From Caballeronia sordidicola (lineage in GTDB: Bacteria > Pseudomonadota > Gammaproteobacteria > Burkholderiales > Burkholderiaceae), in contig NZ_FCOC02000008.1 of NCBI RefSeq assembly GCF_001544455.2, positions 124,001-188,000 on the forward strand: a stretch of 64,000 nt of DNA, read 5' to 3'. A program made the translations under genes and the position numbers. Shown in pieces: positions 58,004 to 64,000 of this stretch (within the stretch, counting starts at the first letter, position 1; every line of letters begins with the position of its first letter). Under the pieces are notes generated by a model. The model saw only the letters and a list, made by a program, of their open reading frames with translations. It searched no databases and was not told where the DNA came from.

Positions 58004-58068
58004 TACTTGATTGGATTCGGCGTTTTTCTAAGGAAAGCGCTGACCGGTCGCCGCCTGACTACAAACCA

Positions 58069-59163
58069 CTACAACACCGCATCTTTGCGCACGCCGTTCG
58101 ATGCAAAAAAACGCTTCAGCCGCACCAGCGCCTCTTGCTGGATCTGGCGCACTCGTTCACGCGTCAGGCCCATTTCGTCGGCGAGTTCCTCGAGCGTGGC
58201 CGGTTCGATGTGATTCAAGCCAAAACGGCGTTCGATCACGTGCCGGTGTTTGTCGGAAAGACGCGAAAGCCAGAGCTTCGTCAGCGTTTCCAGTTCGCGA
58301 TGCTGGACTTCGGAATCGGGAGACTGGCTGGCGTCGTCGGAAAGCAGGTCGAGCAAGCTGCTCGCCGGATCAAGGTCCAGCGGCGCATCCAGCGACGCCG
58401 TGTGTTCATTCAGCGCCAGGATGTCAGTGACTTCCTCGGGCGTCTTGCCGGTGAGATGCGCGATGTCGTCAATACTCGCGTCGCGTCTATCCGGCGCTAT
58501 GGCCGCCGTGGAATTAGCCGAGCTTTTCTCGAGATGGCGTTTCGCGCGCAGCACCTGATTGAGTTCACGAATCACGTGAACGGGCAAACGCACTGTGCGC
58601 GCCTGATTCATGATTGCGCGCTCTATGCTCTGGCGGATCCACCATGTGGCATAGGTCGAAAACCGGAAACCACGCGTAGGATCGAATTTTTCGATCGCGT
58701 GCATCAGGCCGAGATTGCCTTCCTCGATCAAATCGAGCAGCGGCACACCTCGATTGAGATAACCCTTCGCGATACTCACCACCAGCCGCAGATTGCGCTC
58801 GATCATCACCTGCCGCGCTTCGAACTCACCGGCTTTAGCGAGCCGCGAGTAACGCTGCTCTTCTTCGACAGTCAAGAGCGGCTTTACGCTAATACGATTC
58901 AGGTAATGCTGAATGGTGTCGGCGGTCAGTTCGGCCTGCAGGATCGACTTGAAGTCGTCGACGTCGGGCACGGAATCGTTTGCGCCCTCCGCTGCATCCT
59001 TGCCACCTGATCCGCTTTCTTCGTCACCGTCGAGTTCGGCTTCAACCGTTTCGGATTCCGACTCGTCTGCGTGGCTCGAAGCGCCGTCTTCCACCGTTGT
59101 CTGCGTGGGTCGGCTGATTGGCTCAGTCTCGGCTTGCGGCGGGCGGCGCTTCGATTTAGGCAT
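58069..59163 (-). CDS. rpoS: Stationary-phase sigma factor RpoS
   Basis: 364 residues. Sigma regions 1.2 to 4.2 are all visible: [16 protein letters not shown], region 2 ([36 protein letters not shown]) and the C-terminal helix-turn-helix ([19 protein letters not shown]). The N-terminal 75 residues are acidic and extended. It directs genes of stationary phase and stress. It follows nlpD by 11 bases, the classic order. Confidence 0.97.
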   Translation of the reverse strand: MPKSKRRPPQAETEPISRPTQTTVEDGASSHADESESETVEAELDGDEESGSGGKDAAEGANDSVPDVDDFKSILQAELTADTIQHYLNRISVKPLLTVEEEQRYSRLAKAGEFEARQVMIERNLRLVVSIAKGYLNRGVPLLDLIEEGNLGLMHAIEKFDPTRGFRFSTYATWWIRQSIERAIMNQARTVRLPVHVIRELNQVLRAKRHLEKSSANSTAAIAPDRRDASIDDIAHLTGKTPEEVTDILALNEHTASLDAPLDLDPASSLLDLLSDDASQSPDSEVQHRELETLTKLWLSRLSDKHRHVIERRFGLNHIEPATLEELADEMGLTRERVRQIQQEALVRLKRFFASNGVRKDAVL

Positions 59164-59174
59164 GGTGATTTCGC

Positions 59175-60167
59175 TTATTGCGGCGGCAAATACGTCAGAG
59201 GGTCGACAGGTTTGCCCTGCCGGCGAACTTCGAAATGCAACATCACACGGTCCGAATCGCTGTTGCCCATCTCGGCGATCTTCTGCCCTTTTGTCACCGC
59301 GTCACCTTCTTTTACCATCAAAGCGCGGTTATGTGCGTACGCGGTCAGAAAAGTTGCGTCGTGCTTGATGATGATGAGATTACCGTATCCGCGCAGCCCG
59401 TTGCCGGAATAAACGACGCGTCCATCCGCCGATGCATTGACCGGATCTCCGGGCGATCCGCCAATATTGACGCCTTTGTTCTTCGCGTCGTCGAACGTGC
59501 CGAGAATCGGTCCACGCGCAGGCCAGATGAATGCCGGCTGACCCGCCGGCGCCGCTGCTGCGCCGTTGTCAATCCCACTCGCTCCCGGCTGATTCATCGC
59601 CAATCCTGGCGCCACCGCCGGCGCTGTCCCAGGCAACGGGGCAGGCGCCGTACCCATACCGGACGATGAACCGTAAGCAGGCGCGGTCGGCAGGGTTGCG
59701 CCGTTGGAATTGTAATTGTTCGCGCCATACGTGTTCGTCAGCGGCTGGGCCTGCACGCCTCCACCTGCGATAGGAGCGGTAGAAACACCCGGCGTTGCGG
59801 CGGCGAGATTCGCGCCCGGAGGTGCGACCCGAAGCAATTGATCGACTTCGATCTGATTCGGGTTCGTCATGTTGTTCCACGACGCAATATCGCGATAATT
59901 CTGACCGTTTTCCAGCGCAATCCGGTATAGGGTGTCACCCGGTTTCACGCGGTAATAGCCCGGCGGCGGCGGACCGGGCGGCAACACGGCGCCATCCTGA
60001 GCGGCTTGCGTCCCGATAGCGGCTCCGGTCCGGTCGACGACGGGCGCGTTGTCCATCCGTGTTGCGCACGCAGCCAGCACGGACAGCGCCGCGACGCACA
60101 CCATGCGCTGAACCGCCGTCAAACCGCGGTTTGCGCTCACTTCTTGTTTAGCACGCAACATACTCAT
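59175..60167 (-). CDS. nlpD: NlpD-like lipoprotein, LysM and degenerate M23 peptidase
   Basis: 330 residues. Lipobox in [10 protein letters not shown], a LysM domain ([17 protein letters not shown]), a Pro/Ala/Gly-rich linker and a C-terminal LytM domain. The zinc ligands are altered ([10 protein letters not shown] where active enzymes have an Asp, and LHFEVR for HxH), so it should activate an amidase, as NlpD does for AmiC, and not cut by itself. ATG 60167 chosen; TTG at 60176 overlaps pcm. Confidence 0.93.
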   Translation of the reverse strand: MSMLRAKQEVSANRGLTAVQRMVCVAALSVLAACATRMDNAPVVDRTGAAIGTQAAQDGAVLPPGPPPPGYYRVKPGDTLYRIALENGQNYRDIASWNNMTNPNQIEVDQLLRVAPPGANLAAATPGVSTAPIAGGGVQAQPLTNTYGANNYNSNGATLPTAPAYGSSSGMGTAPAPLPGTAPAVAPGLAMNQPGASGIDNGAAAAPAGQPAFIWPARGPILGTFDDAKNKGVNIGGSPGDPVNASADGRVVYSGNGLRGYGNLIIIKHDATFLTAYAHNRALMVKEGDAVTKGQKIAEMGNSDSDRVMLHFEVRRQGKPVDPLTYLPPQ

Positions 60168-60172
60168 CGGTG

Positions 60173-61402
60173 TCAAATCACTCCGGATTTTAAAGGTACA
60201 AAGAAAACCCTATCAAGCTGCGACTCGCGCCACTGCGTGGGCGAAACGCGCTCGACGAGCGTCAGTATCTGCGCTTGCGCCGTCTGGGAACCGACCGGCG
60301 CAACCAGCCTGCCGCCAACAGCGAGTTGATCAAGCAGCGCCTGCGGCACATCAAGCCCCGCACACGCTATGACAATAGCGTCGAACGGCGCGGCCGCCGG
60401 CAATCCGAGCCGGCCATCGCCGTAATGGAGACGGATATTCGGCACACGCAAAGGACGCAAATTCAACTTCGCGCGCTCCGACAACGGCCGAATCCGCTCG
60501 ATGGAATACACGTCCGTGGCGACCTGCGACAGCACGGCTGCCTGATATCCGCAGCCCGTACCGATCTCCAGCACGCTCTTGAGCGTGCGCCCCGCCGCAA
60601 CCAATTCGATCATTCGCGCGACGACAGACGGTTTCGAGATCGTCTGGTGATGACCAATCGGCAGCGCAGCGTCCTCATAGGCCTGCGCGGCAAGCCCCGG
60701 ATCGACGAACATGTGACGCGGCACTGCGGACATTGCCGCGAGCACACGCGGGTCCGTGATACCGTTTGCACGCAGCCGTTCGACCATTCGCTCGCGCACG
60801 CGTTCCGATGTCAAGGCATGCGTGCCGGTGTGCGTGCCTTGCAGCGGCGTCTTGCGGACATTACCCGGCCTGATGTCCGGTTGCTGCACCAGCTTCGCCT
60901 CCGGCACGGCCTCAATTTTCGCGCTCACGGCCGAGTCCCGCATCGCATTCGCGCGGGCGCCCGAACGCAATGCGCCCGGTTGATGATGAGCCACGACTGC
61001 GGACGGTTTCGTGACCGGGTGTGGCTTGACTGCCGGACGATGAACCTCGCCTGCCGAAGCGCCTCGCGGGCCAGCGGTTTCAGCAACGCCGACCGGCTTG
61101 ACTGCTGCTTTCACAGTCGCTGCGGGCTTGACGATGGCATTGGTTTTCGTTCCGGAATGAAGCGCCGTCGACAATTTTGCAACCTTTGCACCGGCCGGTT
61201 TCAGCGTGGCCGCGCCTGCGTTGTGCACCGCGGCTGCCGGCCGTGCCGCACCGTTCCCGCCAGTAATCGACTTGAACGCCGGCTTGCCGGCCGACCTAGC
61301 ATTCGACTTGCCGCTTGCATCCGGACGCGCAGTTGCTTTGCGCGGCTCGCGCACCAGATCAGCGAGCGCCAGCGGAAAGCGTTTCGCACGTTCGTCCGTC
61401 AT
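60173..61402 (-). CDS. pcm: Protein-L-isoaspartate O-methyltransferase with long N-terminal extension
   Basis: 409 residues. The catalytic domain begins near 198 ([18 protein letters not shown]) and has the SAM-binding [15 protein letters not shown] and HYGDGRLG. Residues 1-195 are an Ala/Lys/Pro-rich, low-complexity extension that is absent from E. coli Pcm. It starts protein repair at isoaspartyl residues. Its ATG overlaps the surE stop (ATGA), and its stop is next to nlpD, so surE-pcm-nlpD-rpoS is one unit. Confidence 0.93.
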   Translation of the reverse strand: MTDERAKRFPLALADLVREPRKATARPDASGKSNARSAGKPAFKSITGGNGAARPAAAVHNAGAATLKPAGAKVAKLSTALHSGTKTNAIVKPAATVKAAVKPVGVAETAGPRGASAGEVHRPAVKPHPVTKPSAVVAHHQPGALRSGARANAMRDSAVSAKIEAVPEAKLVQQPDIRPGNVRKTPLQGTHTGTHALTSERVRERMVERLRANGITDPRVLAAMSAVPRHMFVDPGLAAQAYEDAALPIGHHQTISKPSVVARMIELVAAGRTLKSVLEIGTGCGYQAAVLSQVATDVYSIERIRPLSERAKLNLRPLRVPNIRLHYGDGRLGLPAAAPFDAIVIACAGLDVPQALLDQLAVGGRLVAPVGSQTAQAQILTLVERVSPTQWRESQLDRVFFVPLKSGVI

Positions 61403-62157
61403 GAACGGCGGCTCCGTGCCTCGGCCCACTCGCGTGTAGCGGGCAACAGCTTGGTATGCGTGAGATCCAGTTGCAGCGGCGTAATTGAAACATGTCCGTT
61501 CGCAACGGCGTGAAAATCTGTGCCTTCGCTTGCATCGAGCGCGTCGCCGGATGGCCCGATCCACCAGATGGGGTTTCCGCGTGGATCGATCTGCCGGATC
61601 ACCGGTTGCGACGGATGACGTTTGCCAAGCCGCGTAATGCGCCACTCTCCCATCTGCTCATAGGGAAGACTCGGAATATTCACATTCAGCAACGGATGGC
61701 CGGGCATGGGATGCGCCAGAAAATGCGCAACGATGTCGGCAGCCACGCGAGCGGCGTCTTCCAGATGTAACCAGTCGCGGCCAACCAGCGAAAACGCAAT
61801 GGCCGGCACGCCGAACATGAAGCCCTCGGTTGCAGCCGCCACGGTCCCTGAATACAGCGTGTCCTCGCCCATGTTCTGGCCGTTATTGATACCCGAGACG
61901 ACGAGATCCGGCTGCGTTTCCAGCATGCCTGTCAGCGCGATGTGCACGGAGTCCGTGGGCGTACCGTTCACGTAGTTAAAACCGTTGGGCGCACTGTGAA
62001 TGGTGAGCGGCCGGGAGAGCGTAAGCGAGTTCGAAGCGCCGCTGCAATTCTGCTCGGGCGCCATGACCGTGACTTGGCCAAGCGGCTGCAGCGCCGCGTG
62101 CAGCACGTTGAGCCCGCGAGCCAGATAACCGTCGTCGTTGCTGAGTAGGATTTGCAT
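61399..62157 (-). CDS. surE: 5'/3'-nucleotidase SurE
   Basis: 252 residues. The metal site [12 protein letters not shown] and the [13 protein letters not shown] and [20 protein letters not shown] motifs are intact. It removes phosphate from nucleoside monophosphates and short polyphosphate, and is linked to survival in stationary phase. Upstream gene of the pcm-nlpD-rpoS unit. Confidence 0.96.
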   Translation of the reverse strand: MQILLSNDDGYLARGLNVLHAALQPLGQVTVMAPEQNCSGASNSLTLSRPLTIHSAPNGFNYVNGTPTDSVHIALTGMLETQPDLVVSGINNGQNMGEDTLYSGTVAAATEGFMFGVPAIAFSLVGRDWLHLEDAARVAADIVAHFLAHPMPGHPLLNVNIPSLPYEQMGEWRITRLGKRHPSQPVIRQIDPRGNPIWWIGPSGDALDASEGTDFHAVANGHVSITPLQLDLTHTKLLPATREWAEARSRRS

Positions 62158-62418
62158 TGGACGATTGTAACCGAGGAAAGATGGCGCGCGGACTGGCGGC
62201 GGAGCCCTCGGCCGAACGGTCAGGTTTTCCCTGAAACACGCGCTGCTTCAAGCCGTTTTATTAGACCAGATGGCTAACGCGGTACGTGCAGAGGCACAGC
62301 CGGACAAAGCCGTTCTACACTGGACGCGTCAAGATATTTCAACGGAGGGGTGATGCGTACCATTCGATGCCGTCAATACGAACCACTTGAATCACTCGTG
62401 TTCGAAACCTTGCCTGAC

Positions 62419-63243
62419 CTACATCTTCTCGGTGTCGCCGGCGCTTGGCTGCCACTTCATCAGGCGGCGCTCGACCAGCGCGACGATGCCGTCGAGAATC
62501 AACGCAAACGCCGTAAGCACGAGAATCCCCGCGAATACAGTGTTGATATCGAAAGTGCCTTCCGCCTGCAGGATCAGGTATCCGACGCCCCGCGCCGAGC
62601 CCAGGTATTCGCCGACTACGGAGCCCACAAACGCAAGTCCCACCGATGTATGCAGACTCGAAAACACCCAGCTTGTCGCGCTCGGCAAATATACGTGCGT
62701 GAGCAATTGCTTTCGATTGGCGCCGAGCATGCGGGCGTTCGCCAGCACGACAGGACTCACCTCCTTGACACCCTGATAGACATTGAAGAACACGATGAAA
62801 AAGACCAGCGTGACGCCGAGCGCCACTTTCGACCAGATCCCAAGCCCGAACCAGACGGCGAAGATCGGCGCGAGGATCACGCGCGGCATGGAGTTCGCGG
62901 CCTTGATGTACGGGTCGAAGAGCGCGCTCATCATGGGAGCAAGAGCGAGCCACAAGCCAACGCCCAATCCCAAGACCGTACCTATCACAAACGCGAGCAC
63001 GGTTTCTATCAGCGTGACCCACAGATGCACGTAGATCTCGCCGGTCGTAAACCACTGCCAGATGCGCAGCAACACCTTCTGCGGTTCGCCGAAGAAGAAT
63101 GCGGCCTTGCTTGAATCGTCGAAATAAAAAGCCGGCAGCAATGTCGGGCTGGTCAACACGTACCAGAGTACGAAACACAGCACGAGCACCAACCACTGCC
63201 ACAAGACCAGGTTTGCGCGGTTCGGGCGCAACGTTTTCCACAT
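62419..63243 (-). CDS. ABC transporter permease, SsuC/TauC type
   Basis: 274 residues with about six membrane helices and the cytoplasmic coupling loop (VLANARMLGANRKQLLTHVYLP). Members of this family import sulfonates, nitrate, taurine or pyrimidine precursors. The substrate is not readable. It starts 24 bases after the ATPase stop. The 261 bases between it and surE have no convincing gene. Confidence 0.92.
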   Translation of the reverse strand: MWKTLRPNRANLVLWQWLVLVLCFVLWYVLTSPTLLPAFYFDDSSKAAFFFGEPQKVLLRIWQWFTTGEIYVHLWVTLIETVLAFVIGTVLGLGVGLWLALAPMMSALFDPYIKAANSMPRVILAPIFAVWFGLGIWSKVALGVTLVFFIVFFNVYQGVKEVSPVVLANARMLGANRKQLLTHVYLPSATSWVFSSLHTSVGLAFVGSVVGEYLGSARGVGYLILQAEGTFDINTVFAGILVLTAFALILDGIVALVERRLMKWQPSAGDTEKM

Positions 63244-63267
63244 GATCGGGATGCTCTTTTAATCAGT

Positions 63268-64000
63268 TTAAACGGCGGTCAACTGTTGCTTGTAGCCCTT
63301 CAGGACCTCTTCTCGCAGCACGGACCAGATTTGCGCGTGCAGTTCCACAAAGCGAGGATGCGAGCGGATTTCGGCAACATCGCGCGGACGCGGCAGATCG
63401 ATTACAAACTCGCCGATCGGATGCGTGCCCGGACCCGCCGACAACACCACCACGCGATCGGACAACGAAATCGCCTCATCAAGGTCATGCGTGATGAACA
63501 GCACGGCTTTGCGCTTGGCGGCCCACAGCTCGAGCAGCTCGTTTTCCATCAACTGGCGGGTTTGGATATCGAGCGCGGAAAACGGCTCATCCATCAGGAT
63601 GATGTCGGGATCGAGGATCAGCGTCTGCGCCATGCCCACGCGCTTGCGCATGCCGCCCGACAACTGGTGCGGATAGCGATCGCCGAAACCGCCAAGGCCC
63701 ACGCGTTTCAACCATTCTTCGCCCATCGCGCGCGCTTCGTCTTTAGGCACGCCCCTGAACGACAGACCTGCCGTGACGTTGTCGAGCGCCGAGCGCCACG
63801 GCATCAGCGCTTCGGCCTGGAACATGTAGCCGGCGCGGCGATTGATTCCCTGGAGTTCATTGCCGAAGACATTGATCGTGCCCGAGGAAGGTGCGAGCAA
63901 ACCCGCGCCCACGTTCAGCAGCGTGGACTTGCCGCAACCCGTGGGACCCACGACCGAGACAAACTCTCCGGGCGCTACACGCAGCGTTGTTCCCTTGACC
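63268..64000 (-). CDS. ABC transporter ATPase, SsuB/TauB type, N-terminally truncated by the window
   Basis: The frame runs off the right edge; about 244 residues are visible. Walker A (GPTGCGKSTLLN), the Q-loop (YMFQAEALMPW), the signature LSGGMRKRVGMAQ, Walker B (IILMDEPFSALD) and the H-loop (FITHDLDEA) are intact. It powers the downstream permease; a periplasmic binding protein gene is expected beyond the window. Confidence 0.95.
   Translation of the reverse strand, partial: VKGTTLRVAPGEFVSVVGPTGCGKSTLLNVGAGLLAPSSGTINVFGNELQGINRRAGYMFQAEALMPWRSALDNVTAGLSFRGVPKDEARAMGEEWLKRVGLGGFGDRYPHQLSGGMRKRVGMAQTLILDPDIILMDEPFSALDIQTRQLMENELLELWAAKRKAVLFITHDLDEAISLSDRVVVLSAGPGTHPIGEFVIDLPRPRDVAEIRSHPRFVELHAQIWSVLREEVLKGYKQQLTAV

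Noticed and set aside
62339..63241. A 300-codon minus-strand frame overlapping the ABC permease.
   Set aside because: The other minus-strand frame at 62419-63243 has membrane helices and permease motifs; this one has none.

Overview
The window reads as chromosomal DNA of a Burkholderia-sensu-lato betaproteobacterium (Paraburkholderia or Caballeronia are the best guesses). This rests on the G+C-rich coding sequence, the hfq-hflX-hflK-hflC-hisZ-purA run, the phaC-phaA-phaB-phaR cluster, the surE-pcm-nlpD-rpoS block and the long N-terminal form of IspG. It is gene-dense, with about 52 protein genes and no rRNA, tRNA, insertion sequence, prophage or CRISPR array that I can see. Species cannot be fixed from the sequence alone.

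Region by region. 1-927: end of a FetAB-type iron exporter. 941-6503 (minus): a red/far-red light-sensing operon in the order bphO (heme oxygenase), bphP (bacteriophytochrome kinase), a single-domain response regulator, and a REC-PAS-kinase-REC hybrid. 6833-10963 (minus): a bacterial non-homologous end-joining locus (ku, ligD) followed by a small, very hydrophilic unknown protein. 11087-14970: accessory genes, namely an exported unknown protein, a zinc-type alcohol dehydrogenase, a BrnT/BrnA toxin-antitoxin pair with a clear inverted-repeat operator in AT-richer DNA, and a cytochrome P450. 15099-17893: serB, metC and a lipoprotein.

17916-25246 (minus): the polyhydroxyalkanoate cluster phaC-phaA-phaB-phaR, then rimO, then a second thiolase (BktB type) broken by an out-of-frame internal deletion of about 0.48 kb. 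25563-36775: housekeeping genes (pgeF, rluD, bamD, a DinG-type helicase, a YdcH-like protein, an exported coiled-coil protein, tex and kup).

37004-54621 (minus): one long co-oriented block running ndk, rlmN, rodZ, ispG, hisS, yfgM-like, bamB, der, hfq, hflX, hflK, hflC, DUF2065, hisZ, purA, phosphoribosyltransferase. It mixes nucleotide supply, isoprenoid synthesis, outer-membrane assembly, ribosome biogenesis, RNA regulation and membrane proteolysis, as in relatives. 54930-62157: a Bax-inhibitor-like membrane protein, rlmD, a DEDD exonuclease, rpoS, nlpD, pcm and surE, a stationary-phase and stress-survival group. 62419-64000: permease and truncated ATPase of an SsuBC/TauBC-type ABC importer.

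The most unusual items are the bph operon (complete chromophore supply and two-component relay but no DNA-binding output, plus a changed PRxSF tongue motif), the deleted bktB, and the uncharacterised small protein beside ku-ligD. I did not find a convincing wholly new system.
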